Positions 1-9,445 are shown, counted from the first letter of the stretch. The stretch is DNA of 64,000 nucleotides from Acidobacteriaceae bacterium (GCA_025462735.1 JAOAPC010000014.1:62001-126000); one strand, 5' to 3'. Translations and numbers: made by a program. The notes: generated by a model from the sequence alone, not told the origin.

Positions 1-1076
1 AATTCAGCTTCGTTCCCCGGAGCAACCAGAATGCCGGTCTTGCCATGTGCAATGATTTCCTCAATGCCTTGTCCCCAACAGCCAATCGCCGGCTTCGCGC
101 AAGCCATTGCTTCCAGATAAACGCACCCCAAGCCTTCAAATGTGCTTGGTAGCGCAAACACCGCGCATCGCCGCAGTGCTACTGCGACCTCATTCCTGCT
201 CTGTCGTCCGCGGAATTGAACTCTTGCCGCGATTCCAAGGTCGACCGCAAGCTGACTGAGTTTGCCGCGCTCGGGCCCGTCGCCGATGATCTCCAGAACG
301 CAGTTCGGAACATCAACTGAAACGCATGCGAAGGCCCGAAGCAACGACGCATGTCCTTTAATGGCGATTAGATTCCCAACGCTCAACACGACCTGCGGCG
401 ATTTGCATTCCATGCCTGGATAGAACATCCCTAGATCAACGCCGTTGTAAATCACCGCTGCTTTTGTCTTTGTACTTGCCGGTAAAGCACTCAGCACTTG
501 CTCCCGGACCTTCTCGCTAATGCAGATCACAGCTGCCGCGGAGCGATACACGTTTTCCGCCACTCGCTCGCACAAACTCCCAATGACTGCTCCGGTCTGA
601 CTGGTGAAGAAAGCATCCAGCCCGTGCACTGAGACCACGAACGGTATCGATAAACGGTCGGCAATTACGGCCGCCGCGTGTCCGCAGGGAAGGGCCGCAT
701 GTGCATGTATCAGATCGAATGGCGCTTTACGGTGCTGTCTGAGAATCGTCGGCATTAGGCTAGCGGCCAGAAACTTCCCCGCGACAGGAAGACCCAAGTT
801 GCCTGGAATGCACGCGTAATTCTTCCATGTTCCTGCTGCGTTTTCCGCGGGACGAGCAGACCCACGGTAAAAGGGCTGTACCGCAATGACCTCCTGGGAA
901 ACTCCGAGCCGCTGCATACAGGCAAGGGGTTCCGCGATGAATCCACCTTGCGTCGGATCTTCAGCAGAAGGGAAGAATGGAGTAAGAGTGAGCACGCGCA
1001 GCGCACGAGCGCGCCTCGGCAAATTCAGCTCGAGACTATGCCCAACTACGGGCGCGGTCACAACAGAGGTACTCAT
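1..1076 (-). CDS. Glycosyltransferase family 4 (partial, C-terminus beyond window)
   Basis: This gene is missing from the ORF track because it runs off the left edge. Translating the minus strand from the ATG at 1076 gives an uninterrupted GT-B glycosyltransferase of about 358 visible residues. It has an N-terminal acceptor domain with a DLIHAHAALPCGHAA stretch and a C-terminal donor domain with SVGNLIAIKGH and FEGLGCVYLEAMACAKP, the E-x7-E-type region that holds the nucleotide sugar in GT4 enzymes. It probably adds a sugar to a lipid-linked glycan at the inner face of the cytoplasmic membrane. Its start overlaps the stop of the upstream GT4 gene by one base (TAATG), so the two are likely translationally coupled. 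It is the last visible gene of the glycan operon; acceptor and donor cannot be told. Confidence 0.88.
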   Translation of the reverse strand, partial: MSTSVVTAPVVGHSLELNLPRRARALRVLTLTPFFPSAEDPTQGGFIAEPLACMQRLGVSQEVIAVQPFYRGSARPAENAAGTWKNYACIPGNLGLPVAGKFLAASLMPTILRQHRKAPFDLIHAHAALPCGHAAAVIADRLSIPFVVSVHGLDAFFTSQTGAVIGSLCERVAENVYRSAAAVICISEKVREQVLSALPASTKTKAAVIYNGVDLGMFYPGMECKSPQVVLSVGNLIAIKGHASLLRAFACVSVDVPNCVLEIIGDGPERGKLSQLAVDLGIAARVQFRGRQSRNEVAVALRRCAVFALPSTFEGLGCVYLEAMACAKPAIGCWGQGIEEIIAHGKTGILVAPGNEAE

Positions 1077-2161
1077 TACGAAGCCTTTCTCAGCTCACCC
1101 TGCTCCGCTAACTCGAGGAACGTCTGCTCCCACTGGTCGGTGATAACATCCCAGTCATATTTTTCACTCAGGCGCCTGCCGTTTCTGCCAAAATCTTGCC
1201 GCAATCCCGGATTGTTAAGCAGTTCCTCCAAATGCGTGAAGATGCTTTCGTCGGATGCCGCCTGATAACCGGTCACTCCATGAACCACAGTTTCGGGTGA
1301 ATAGTTATTTCTTGCGATGACGGGTAGACCGCACGCAGCCGCTTCCAGTATCACTTTGGGCGAGCCCTCCCACTTGGATGGGAACAGAAAAACATCTGCT
1401 CGCTGATACTGCTTGCGCAGCTCCTCGGCAGAGAGTGGGCCCAGAAGCTTGACGTTGTTCAATTCCTGGTCCGCGCAGCGGCTCCGAAGTCCCGGAGCAA
1501 GCTGCCCGTCGCCGGCAATGCGAAAATCGGCTTGAGGGAAACGGGCGGCTGCATCCACAACGACTTGCGGCTGCTTGTAGCTTCGCAGCGATCCCACGAA
1601 CAGCACCGTGGTGCGCGAATTTGGTGGCCGGTCCCAGTCAGGAACGAAAAAACGTGTGTCGACACCTGTGGGAATAATTTCGCTGGCAAGGTTATATTCG
1701 CGTTCAAGACTCTTTTGTACTGACTTCGAGTTACTGTACAGGCGGTCGCAACGAAGTATTGTTTGCTCCCAAAGTCGGATCGCCTCAGGATCAATGAAAG
1801 CCTCATTCCTCAGGTCTGACTGTGACTCAATCGTTCCGATAGTTGTCCGGCAATCGTTCCACTTTCGTCGCAAGGTCAAATAACACCGGCTCGCGGGCGC
1901 GGACTTCATATAGAAAAGGAGTTGATGCGCCCCCCACAAAAACTCGCGAAGGATTCGGACAGTCTGCCGCCGCTGCGGCAACTGAATGAGATGGGTGTTC
2001 CCCCGCGCCACAATACGCGGATCGGGCTGGCCAAGCAGAAACATGCTCACATGAAAGCGCGCCGGATCGAGCCGGCTCACAATTTCCCGCGCGTTGCCCA
2101 TTTGAGCGTTGGTCAGGCTCGCATCGGCGAAACTGTCGACCAGAATGCGTATCGGTCTCAC
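1076..2161 (-). CDS. Glycosyltransferase family 4
   Basis: A 361-residue GT-B retaining glycosyltransferase. The N-terminal half carries a Rossmann-like acceptor domain (RILVDSFADASLTNAQMGN). The C-terminal half has TVLFVGSLRSYKQPQ followed by KWEGSPKVILEAAACGLPVIA, the typical GT4 donor-binding region with the conserved Glu. Length is normal for the family. It lies 33 bases downstream of the sulfatase-like gene and shares a TAATG stop/start with the next GT4 gene, so it belongs to the same operon. Likely role is addition of one sugar to the surface-glycan repeat unit; linkage and donor are unknown. Confidence 0.88.
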   Translation of the reverse strand: MRPIRILVDSFADASLTNAQMGNAREIVSRLDPARFHVSMFLLGQPDPRIVARGNTHLIQLPQRRQTVRILREFLWGAHQLLFYMKSAPASRCYLTLRRKWNDCRTTIGTIESQSDLRNEAFIDPEAIRLWEQTILRCDRLYSNSKSVQKSLEREYNLASEIIPTGVDTRFFVPDWDRPPNSRTTVLFVGSLRSYKQPQVVVDAAARFPQADFRIAGDGQLAPGLRSRCADQELNNVKLLGPLSAEELRKQYQRADVFLFPSKWEGSPKVILEAAACGLPVIARNNYSPETVVHGVTGYQAASDESIFTHLEELLNNPGLRQDFGRNGRRLSEKYDWDVITDQWEQTFLELAEQGELRKAS

Positions 2162-2194
2162 TTGACTCGAATCTCCCGAGAGCGTCGCCTCAAG

Positions 2195-3685
2195 TTAATT
2201 AGGCCTGCTTGGAATTGGTTGTGCCCATTCTTGACGAAGGTCCCTGGCCAAGGCGGCAAGCCGCAAATCCCAATCTCGCGTCTTATAAGAATCCGTCACG
2301 TGCTTCTTCGCGCACTCCAACAAATTTCGCCGGACGTCGCTTGCCGGTTTCAATGGCAGAGGACGCAGTTCTTTCGGATCTGAGTTCAGGTCAAATAAAT
2401 CCTCCGTCCCCGAGGCAAAGTTCACTACGAGCTTGTACTCACCTTTGCGTACCGCCAGAAGCCTGGGTGCAAGCCGCGTCTCTGCGTTGAGTGGATTGGT
2501 ACACTCGTAAGCACACTCGGAAAAAACAGGCTGGCTGCCTCCTTCATCGATCCCATACTCTTTCCAGCAACTACGTCCGCGAAAACTGGCGGGCGTCGGA
2601 ATGTCGAGCACATCCAACAGTGTCGGCGCTAGGTCGATCAGTCCGAACGGGCGATGCAACTCGCGACGTTCACAATAGCCTGGAACTCGCAGCAGCAGTG
2701 GCACGCGTACCAACTCCTCGTTTAGTTTGAGCGGTGAATGAAACCTCCCGCCATGATCGAGGAACTCCTCCCCGTGATCTGCTGTAACTGCGATTGCGCA
2801 TTGGTGCCACAGATTCAACTCGGCCAATTTCTTACTGAGTCGGCCGATCTCATGGTCCGCCCACCGGATCCCAGCGTTGTAAAGAGATTCGATCGACGAG
2901 CACTTTTTCTGCAGGCGCCCTACCCCAAGGTCGTTCCTCGTCCAAAAAGAATTTAAATCTCTAGAGTCAGCAGCACTGAGGCGGCTACGCATCTCTTGCA
3001 GCGCCTCGGCTTTCGGGTAATAGGGAGCGTGCGGATCCATTAAGTGAAGCCAAAGAAAAAATGGGCCTCCGGAATTCTCACCCAACCATGCCGTCGCACA
3101 ATCCACCAACACATCCGCGGTTGGAAATCTCCGCAGAGTTTCCAGGGACTCAACCCTGTTCTGGCTCAGCTTCTGACAATACTGGAAATAAAGTTCATCG
3201 TATGCAGCGCCGAGTCCCGGCACGCTGTGACAGGCCCGCGACAGTATCTGGTTTGTTCGCCCGCGTAACGAGGGCTTGGCTTCACCACCGGAATGAGCCC
3301 GGAATCCCATTTCTCCCAGGCTGGAGAAGTCTCGGAAAACATCGAAGCCATCGCCGTAGCCATCAGCCCGAGAAATATACGGATTGCCAGCAATAAACGC
3401 CGCCGTTTTGTATCCGCATTCTTTCAGTTCAGTCGCAATAGTGCTCTCGCCCGGCGCGATGCCAATTACATCGCGGCCTAGCGACAGCGGATATCGGGAA
3501 GCGAGTACTGCTGGCAACGAATAGTAAGTTGGAATACCCGAAGCCAAGGCATTTCTAAAAACAAAGCTCTCGGTAGCCAGAGAATCCAGAAAAGGGGTTG
3601 TCGCAACCGGATAGCCAAGAAATCCAACATGGTCGGCGCGCAAGCAATCGACCGTGATCAGTACCAGCGAACGCGGCACGGCCAT
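2195..3685 (-). CDS. Sulfatase/alkaline-phosphatase superfamily protein lacking the Cys-type active site
   Basis: An alkaline-phosphatase-fold protein. The N-terminal metal-binding strand LITVDCLRADH and the later VTADHGEEFLDHGG match the family. Classic sulfatases have C/S-x-P-x-R, whose Cys or Ser becomes formylglycine; here the matching place reads PTYYSLPAVLASRYP, with no Cys and no Arg at +4. It may therefore use a plain Ser or Thr, like phospho- or phosphoglycerol transferases, rather than being a true sulfatase. The ORF can start at 3721, but the ATG at 3685 shares its A with the stop of the upstream gene (TAATG) and gives the usual short N-terminus, so I prefer it (496 aa). No signal peptide or transmembrane segment is obvious. 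In a glycan operon, substituent transfer or removal on the polymer is a reasonable guess. Confidence 0.8.
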   Translation of the reverse strand: MAVPRSLVLITVDCLRADHVGFLGYPVATTPFLDSLATESFVFRNALASGIPTYYSLPAVLASRYPLSLGRDVIGIAPGESTIATELKECGYKTAAFIAGNPYISRADGYGDGFDVFRDFSSLGEMGFRAHSGGEAKPSLRGRTNQILSRACHSVPGLGAAYDELYFQYCQKLSQNRVESLETLRRFPTADVLVDCATAWLGENSGGPFFLWLHLMDPHAPYYPKAEALQEMRSRLSAADSRDLNSFWTRNDLGVGRLQKKCSSIESLYNAGIRWADHEIGRLSKKLAELNLWHQCAIAVTADHGEEFLDHGGRFHSPLKLNEELVRVPLLLRVPGYCERRELHRPFGLIDLAPTLLDVLDIPTPASFRGRSCWKEYGIDEGGSQPVFSECAYECTNPLNAETRLAPRLLAVRKGEYKLVVNFASGTEDLFDLNSDPKELRPLPLKPASDVRRNLLECAKKHVTDSYKTRDWDLRLAALARDLRQEWAQPIPSRPN

Positions 3686-4851
3686 TACAGCGCTCCTTGA
3701 TGCGCAACTCGCGCTTTCCATTCCTGGCGCTTAGCTGACACCGTAACCCGCTCATCTCGGCTGCGGAACGCGCCTTCAGTCACGATCGCGTACAAGTCCT
3801 GATCATGCACATACAGCAGCTCCGGATACTTCGCCTCCAGTGCAGTTAGCAATGAATCCAGCGCCGCCAGCGTCGTAGTGCGGAAATCTTTCAGCGTGGA
3901 ATGAAAGTTGATGGCGTGAGTAGAGATGATCACAGGAAGGCCGCGAGCGAAACAATTGCCGGCGATCTGCAGGTATTTATCGACCTCTAGTTCGCGGTGG
4001 CTCGGCTCAAGGTCGATTGTCCGGTGAAGGTGCAGTATGCCCATGGCGTCTATATACGGCGCATTCAGGCCGCTACCCGTACCGCTTTGGGCTACGCGAA
4101 TCCCCACCTGCGACCATCCACGGTGCGTGTCACGATTCGCGAAATATCCAGGCGCGCACGCCGAAACCGGCGAGATTCCAAACAAAGCCGAGAAACATTC
4201 GCTCGCCTTGCGGATCTGCAACTGTTGAACTTCCGCAGGCAGAAAACCGGCACGTGGTTTTTCGGGGTTCCAGTATTCGTAGCCAACCCACGGCATACGC
4301 CAGTAAATGTACGGCGTCTCCGCCTCCCAGAACAGGCGCAGCAGTTCCGCGCGTTCTCCACCTTTTGCGAGAATATTCTCGATCGCGACTGGGCAGAAGT
4401 GGGTCAGGCCATGCATGGCAGGATAGAAAAGACCGTCTCCAATACCAGCTCGATAGGCCTCCAGCAATCCAGGACGAGACCACGCCCCCGGCAATCCCTC
4501 TGCGAGCGGAAGCAGTTCAATGCGCTTGTATCCGTGGGCCTTCATCTTCTTGAAGTCCAGATTCGCCGTGCAAAAACTCATCACCATGCAGGGAGGCCTT
4601 CCAGCCGAGTCATGGTGCCGCGAAAGAACTGATCCAACCGCCGCCACGTCCTCGCCAGTTTCAAAGGAGTAGAGATCGTAGGGATGCTCCCCAAGTTTTA
4701 TGCCCCGGGAACGGAGCCATTCGTAGCCTTCCCGGTCCCGCATGCCCAATCGTCCCCAGTCGTCGCTTTGGATTGCGACCAACGGCCGGGAGAATACGAA
4801 CCCGGCAGGTTCCGACTTTTGTCCAAATAATTTCCGGGCAAAATCCAGCAA
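3685..4851 (-). CDS. Polysaccharide-deacetylase-like (NodB-type barrel) protein
   Basis: A 388-residue protein of the glycoside hydrolase/deacetylase beta-alpha barrel type. Visible pieces are AIQSDDWGRLG, matching the TFDDG-like motif 1 with two Asp residues; MHGLTHFCP, a His-containing motif 2; SACAPGYF, like the RxPY/F region; and VIISTHAINFHS near the C-terminus. The arrangement suits a metal-dependent amidohydrolase on a sugar, but the motifs are divergent and substrate cannot be assigned. The stop codon overlaps the sulfatase-like start by one base. Together they look like glycan-tailoring genes of the operon. Confidence 0.7.
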   Translation of the reverse strand: MLDFARKLFGQKSEPAGFVFSRPLVAIQSDDWGRLGMRDREGYEWLRSRGIKLGEHPYDLYSFETGEDVAAVGSVLSRHHDSAGRPPCMVMSFCTANLDFKKMKAHGYKRIELLPLAEGLPGAWSRPGLLEAYRAGIGDGLFYPAMHGLTHFCPVAIENILAKGGERAELLRLFWEAETPYIYWRMPWVGYEYWNPEKPRAGFLPAEVQQLQIRKASECFSALFGISPVSACAPGYFANRDTHRGWSQVGIRVAQSGTGSGLNAPYIDAMGILHLHRTIDLEPSHRELEVDKYLQIAGNCFARGLPVIISTHAINFHSTLKDFRTTTLAALDSLLTALEAKYPELLYVHDQDLYAIVTEGAFRSRDERVTVSAKRQEWKARVAHQGAL

Positions 4852-4939
4852 TTCATTACCTCTCTTTAAGTTTCGGGCGTCGCACCGGGTTGAAACTCTT
4901 TTCCGTCACACCGAAGCCGGTGCTTCCATCGACTCACAC

Positions 4940-5137
4940 CTAAACGTACCCTAGCGCCTTCAAACGCTCCTCAATGATCTGTTTTTCCTGCTCGTCCATT
5001 CTCTGCGCATCATCGCGAAGCAATTCGTTCAGCGCAGCCTCCATAAATTCTTCCAGTGACCCGAACCGGTGCGAAAATTTCTCTTCCGCGGCGCGGCACA
5101 ACTGCTCAGGCAAAGCAATCTTTCGCATGTCATTCAT
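4940..5137 (-). CDS. Small protein with RHH-like N-terminus and LKALGYV tail
   Basis: A short acidic and basic helical protein of about 65 residues. It begins MNDMRKIALPEQLC, then has GSLEEFMEAALNELL, which resembles ribbon-helix-helix or antitoxin-like proteins, and ends EERLKALGYV. A similar L-x-x-LGY tail is seen at the C-terminus of many acidobacterial sulfatase-like proteins (family knowledge, not checked here). The ATG at 5137 overlaps the flippase stop by 8 bases; the ORF track start at 5146 and an ATG at 5128 are alternatives. Its place between the flippase and deacetylase-like genes, on the same strand, supports a real gene. Function unknown. Confidence 0.6.
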   Translation of the reverse strand: MNDMRKIALPEQLCRAAEEKFSHRFGSLEEFMEAALNELLRDDAQRMDEQEKQIIEERLKALGYV

Positions 5138-6734
5138 AGCTAGCAAAGACCGTCTTGCGAAAACTCTGTCCTACTCTCGCCAAGGCGATTTTCGCGAGCT
5201 TACGATCGTCTTGATCCAGTCCAAACAGGAAAATCATTCCCATAAACGTTCCGTATGCCAAAACCAGGCCCGCTCCAGCGACCTTCCATTGCGCGTGAAC
5301 TCCAGCAAGAGTTCTAGCCAATATCAGGGTACTCGCAATCGCGCACACGCTGGGAAGCGCCAACTTTAAATAGCCAGCGTTGTACGGGTATATCCTCAAA
5401 ATCCGACTGACTGAAGTGAGCGCCCATACATTGCTGGCAATGGTCGTTATGGTTGTCGCGATCGCCGCCCCCGCAATTCCGAAACGTGGAACAAGAACAA
5501 CGTTGAGGCCAACCATCAGGACCGCGTTCACCGCCTGAATCTTCATAAACTCCGTCTGATTTCCCGACATTAGTAGAAGAAACCCAACCGAACCGACGGC
5601 GCAATTGAAAACCTGACCGACTGCTCCGACCATCACGACCGCGGCCCCGGCGTGAAAACCAGGACCGAAAATTGACATCAGCCCCTGCGCGAAGACGATC
5701 ATCGCTACCGCCAGCGGGATCGTAAGGATCATGACCCACTTTGTAAGCGTGGAATAGAGCTGCTGCAGCACCGCATGGTTCTCGGCTGCGTGCAGTTCAG
5801 AAATGATGGGAGAAAAAATTTGGTTTACGGAATCCAGCGCGATTGGTACAAAGCCGACCAGTGCCATTGCAACCGCGTATATTCCTACCTGCCTGGCGTC
5901 GAGGTAGTATCCCAACACAACCTTGTCGGCTTGGGCGAGCACGAATTGAAGCGCGGCAATTCCGTACGCCACCGTCGAAAACGCAACCACTTCACGCCTG
6001 ATATATAGACCCGATCGCGCACTCCTCGCCTCCGCCGGACTCATTTTCCAAACCGAAGCGCTCAATAACCACAGGACTAGCAGCCCACTCGCAACCTGTG
6101 CTGCCATATAGCCGGTCAACCCAAAGCCCAGGCTGATCAGCACTGCTGCAATGGCAATATTCGCGGGAGTACCTGTGAAGTGAGTAATCAAAGTGCGACG
6201 GCCAACGTCCCGGTAGCCGGCCATCACCTGACCCAGGAACATATTCAACACACCCAGCAGCATGATTGCAGCAAAGGCCCAGAGATACGGGCTCAGTTTG
6301 GGCGCATGATAAAAGTGCACCGCCAACCACGGACCGGCCAGCAATACGACGGCAACTAATAAGATGTTTACCGTCGCGAGCAATGCCAGGCTTCCTCGCA
6401 AGAAACTACTCAGTTGCGAGTATTCGCCCTTAGCGCAATATGCGGCCACAAATCGCGCCGCCGCGGTCGGAAGACCGAGAGAATTAAATATCCCAATAAA
6501 TCCAATGATCGTCATTCCCAGCGCATACAAGCCGAGTGCTTCGGCGCCAAGAGTGCGGGCGAGATAGATTTTGAAAAAGTATCCCGCAGCAGCCGTAAAA
6601 ATTGTTCCGGCGAAGTAAGCGAACGACTGCCTGGAAATGCTGCCCATGCGGCTGCGGAACTCAGCATTATCCGGCGCCAAAACCGGCGCAAGGACTACGG
6701 CTTCCGGCGCAGGAATGTTTGTGGCAGCGCTCAT
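5130..6734 (-). CDS. Oligosaccharide flippase (Wzx/MOP superfamily)
   Basis: A 534-residue multi-pass membrane protein with about 12-14 hydrophobic segments, starting after a soluble tail of roughly 30 residues. The first helix region SFAYFAGTIFTAAAGYFFK and LARTLGAEALGLYALGM match polysaccharide biosynthesis/MATE-like flippases. It probably moves the lipid-linked repeat unit carrying the nonulosonic sugar across the cytoplasmic membrane, feeding the Wzc and Wzy-like proteins encoded divergently at 16.8-21.8 kb. It lies 115 bases after pseI in the same operon. Confidence 0.88.
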   Translation of the reverse strand: MSAATNIPAPEAVVLAPVLAPDNAEFRSRMGSISRQSFAYFAGTIFTAAAGYFFKIYLARTLGAEALGLYALGMTIIGFIGIFNSLGLPTAAARFVAAYCAKGEYSQLSSFLRGSLALLATVNILLVAVVLLAGPWLAVHFYHAPKLSPYLWAFAAIMLLGVLNMFLGQVMAGYRDVGRRTLITHFTGTPANIAIAAVLISLGFGLTGYMAAQVASGLLVLWLLSASVWKMSPAEARSARSGLYIRREVVAFSTVAYGIAALQFVLAQADKVVLGYYLDARQVGIYAVAMALVGFVPIALDSVNQIFSPIISELHAAENHAVLQQLYSTLTKWVMILTIPLAVAMIVFAQGLMSIFGPGFHAGAAVVMVGAVGQVFNCAVGSVGFLLLMSGNQTEFMKIQAVNAVLMVGLNVVLVPRFGIAGAAIATTITTIASNVWALTSVSRILRIYPYNAGYLKLALPSVCAIASTLILARTLAGVHAQWKVAGAGLVLAYGTFMGMIFLFGLDQDDRKLAKIALARVGQSFRKTVFASYE

Positions 6735-6849
6735 GAATCCTTTATGGACAGAGAATCAGCTTTCGTTGTCGAGGATAGTTCAGTGCACATCCTGGCGATA
6801 TGCCAAGGTGGGTTCGTTTGAATTTTGAACGGTGTGAAAAACAAGCAGA

Positions 6850-7893
6850 TTAGGCGCCCACCAAGTCCCAATTGAGCGGCGTCCCAGGTTCAATGTCGCG
6901 GGCGGCGTGGCGCCGCAGGATCTCTGGCAAATGGCGTGTATGCAAGCCATGCGCCGGGCGAATTGAACGCACGTTCTTGTCGGTGAATGTTTCGCCGCGT
7001 TTTATTTCTTTTACTACAAACAGCGATCGCCGGAACGACAGGCTGGCCTGCTCCCGTGCGCTGGGCCCGAACTGCACCCCGCCCATGGCCTTCTCAGCAA
7101 AACGTACCGCATCCACCATGCTCTTGAATTCATGCGGCTCCAAGGAGAATGCGCTATCGGGCCCCTTCTCTGATCTAGACAAAGTCAAATGTTTCTCGAT
7201 GATGCAAGCCCCCAGCGCCACCGCTGCGATCGGCACCGCGATGCCCATGGTGTGGTCTGACAATCCCGCCGGGACATCGAACTTCTGCGCAAGCTCGGGA
7301 ATCGTCCGCAAATTCATTTCATCCGGAGCTGAAGGATACGCGCTGGTGCATTTGAGCAGCGCTATTTCATTCGCTCCTTCTTGGCGCGCTGCCGCAAGCG
7401 CCTCTTCGATCTCTTCCGTGGTCGCCATTCCGGTGGACATTATCAACGGCTTCCCGGTTCGCGCCATTTTTTGAATCAGAGGAATATCCACCAGCTCGAA
7501 CGAAGCCACCTTGTATGCCGGAACATCCATGCCCTCGAGAAAATCAACAGCCGTTCCATCAAAGGGTGAAGAAAACAGCGCAAGACCCAATGCATTCGCC
7601 ATGGCTTTCAATTTTGGCTGCCACTCCCAGGGGGTAAACGCCTCACCGTAGAGTTCGTAAAGCGAACGCCCGTCCCAGATCGTTCCTCCGGCTATCCGGA
7701 ATTCAGGGCGATCACTTCGAATCGTAATTGTGTCGGGAGTATAGGTTTGCAGCTTGACCGCATCCGCCCCAGCTTCTTTGGCCGCATCGATGAGCCGCGC
7801 CGCCCGTTCGAAATCCTGATGATGATTGGCCGAAAGCTCGGCAATCACGTACACCGGCTGCCCCAGACCGATCATCCGATCGTCAATTCGCAT
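6850..7893 (-). CDS. pseI: Pseudaminic acid synthase (NeuB family)
   Basis: Condenses phosphoenolpyruvate with a 2,4-diacetamido-trideoxy hexose to form the nine-carbon sugar pseudaminic acid. Family motifs are in order: AELSANHHQDF, VKLQTYTPDT, MSTGMAT, CTSAYP, LSDHTMG, then a C-terminal antifreeze-like SAF domain (about residues 285-345) with RSIRPAHGLH. The ORF track start at 8046 would add about 51 residues lying inside the upstream gene; the ATG at 7893 sits one base after the pseG-pseH stop and gives the normal length of 347 residues, so I use it. Distinguishing Pse from Leg synthase rests on its pseB/C/G/H neighbours. Confidence 0.9.
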   Translation of the reverse strand: MRIDDRMIGLGQPVYVIAELSANHHQDFERAARLIDAAKEAGADAVKLQTYTPDTITIRSDRPEFRIAGGTIWDGRSLYELYGEAFTPWEWQPKLKAMANALGLALFSSPFDGTAVDFLEGMDVPAYKVASFELVDIPLIQKMARTGKPLIMSTGMATTEEIEEALAAARQEGANEIALLKCTSAYPSAPDEMNLRTIPELAQKFDVPAGLSDHTMGIAVPIAAVALGACIIEKHLTLSRSEKGPDSAFSLEPHEFKSMVDAVRFAEKAMGGVQFGPSAREQASLSFRRSLFVVKEIKRGETFTDKNVRSIRPAHGLHTRHLPEILRRHAARDIEPGTPLNWDLVGA

Positions 7894-7894
7894 G

Positions 7895-9433
7895 CTAACG
7901 CTCGCTTGCCAGGACGGGAGATTTCTCCATAGTAAATTCGGGCGGAGCAACCGATCGGAAGTATCGGACCGCATCGACCCCTCCAATTTGCATTCTCTCA
8001 ATAACTGCATATCCAGCATTTTCAAAAGCTCGCCGTGACACGACATTTTCTTCTTTAATCAACGCGTATAACTCAATCAGACTCAACTCTTCCGCGGCTT
8101 CGCCGCCACATCGCTGAATAAGGTGTGTCGCCAGCCCAGAGCCTCGTACCTCCGGCGCAAGATTAATGCTCAGTTCCCCAATCGCCGGCTTCTTTTCCTG
8201 TACTCTGATTACAGCAATGGGAGTTCGCGATTCCTCGGCGATCAGCAAAAGAGAGCGCTTGTCAGCGAGGGTTTTCCTGAACCATTCACTATGCTCCTCC
8301 CATGAGATTTGTGCCGACTTGAACGATGCCGCCCTGGCGACCGGGTCATTGGCCCAGTTCCAAAGGAGTCCGCAATCGTCCTGAGTTGCGCGTCGGAACC
8401 GTATTCCAAATGCGCGCAGTGCACTGGTGACGCGATGTGCGCCCCGTCCATCTACAAGATCTCTGCCTCGGCGAGCCATTACTTCGCGCCTTGACTGCGA
8501 GTGAATCAGGGACTCTATTTCCTGTGCAATTCGCCTGGAACTCGCTTCTTCCAGTGGAACGTGCACGGCAATTTCTCTTTCACTTAGGCTTTTCGCCACA
8601 TCGCGCTGGTTCTCAGCAACGTCAATCAGAATGGAAGGTAGCCCGAGGCTGCAGAATTCCCAGCATGTGGAACCTGCTGCTGAAACCGCGATATCCGCCC
8701 ACGCGGCCAAACGAGACATGTCCTGGCTGCCGACTATTAACTCAATCGAACTTCGAGATCGAGCAATCCAGCCTAGAACATTCCCTTCAGGCGCGGCACC
8801 CACAACGATCTTCGCCTCCAGTTTCGATGAGCAGCACTCAATGCCTTCCACGAGGCGTGGCAGCAGAATTTGCGGATCGCCCCCTCCTGTCGTTATCAGC
8901 ACTTTCGTCGCAATGACAGGAATTTCGCGTCTGAGTTGGCAGGCATCTACAAACTCATTCCGCAGAAGAGCGAAGCGCGGACCCAGCAATAATTGGGCGA
9001 CGCCTGCGTGTTCCGAATACGTGGAGCTTTGAGCATGGGCATTTTGGTTCAGTATTACGTCAGCACAAGGGCATTCAGATCCTGGCGCGTCCTCCACCCG
9101 CAAGATCCGCCATTGATCAGATGTAACCGCAGCACAATAATCCAGGTTGAAATGATAGCCGTCCAATACTAACCATCGCGCCTGACGCTGCGATGCGCTG
9201 TTCCGTGTTTTGGCCGCGTCCTCAGGGCCGCCGGGCGGGACATTGATGGTTAAGGCTTCGAAGCCTTCGGTCTGTACTCTATGGCTTACGAAAGGCGTCG
9301 ACGACGCCATGAGGAACGTTACTTCGCCACCAGCTTTTCTCCACGCCTGCGCCAAAGCTAAACAACGCATTACGTGGCCCGCACCCATTGAAGAGCTGGC
9401 ATCAGCGCGAATTAGAATAGCACCTATAGACAT
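7895..9433 (-). CDS. PseG hydrolase fused to PseH N-acetyltransferase
   Basis: A 512-residue bifunctional protein. Residues about 1-340 are PseG, the UDP-2,4-diacetamido-trideoxy-altropyranose hydrolase, a GT-B fold with RADASSSMGAGHVMR at the N-terminus and SAAGSTCWEFCSLGLPSI at the donor side. Residues about 345-490 are a GNAT acetyltransferase like PseH, beginning FRRATQDDCGLLWNWAND and with the acetyl-CoA loop RGSGLA. The two enzymes act at consecutive steps: acetylation of the 4-amino sugar, then release of UDP. In Campylobacter and Helicobacter they are separate proteins. The gene ends one base before the pseI start, which suggests coupling. Confidence 0.9.
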   Translation of the reverse strand: MSIGAILIRADASSSMGAGHVMRCLALAQAWRKAGGEVTFLMASSTPFVSHRVQTEGFEALTINVPPGGPEDAAKTRNSASQRQARWLVLDGYHFNLDYCAAVTSDQWRILRVEDAPGSECPCADVILNQNAHAQSSTYSEHAGVAQLLLGPRFALLRNEFVDACQLRREIPVIATKVLITTGGGDPQILLPRLVEGIECCSSKLEAKIVVGAAPEGNVLGWIARSRSSIELIVGSQDMSRLAAWADIAVSAAGSTCWEFCSLGLPSILIDVAENQRDVAKSLSEREIAVHVPLEEASSRRIAQEIESLIHSQSRREVMARRGRDLVDGRGAHRVTSALRAFGIRFRRATQDDCGLLWNWANDPVARAASFKSAQISWEEHSEWFRKTLADKRSLLLIAEESRTPIAVIRVQEKKPAIGELSINLAPEVRGSGLATHLIQRCGGEAAEELSLIELYALIKEENVVSRRAFENAGYAVIERMQIGGVDAVRYFRSVAPPEFTMEKSPVLASER

Positions 9434-9445
9434 CGGTACTGCTCT

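Noticed and set aside
755-1006. 83-residue minus-strand ORF at the left edge
   Set aside because: Out of frame with the partial GT4 gene, which reads through the whole region from ATG 1076.
3997-4632. 211-residue plus-strand ORF
   Set aside because: Antisense shadow of the deacetylase-like gene; composition is Arg/Pro-rich without domain features.
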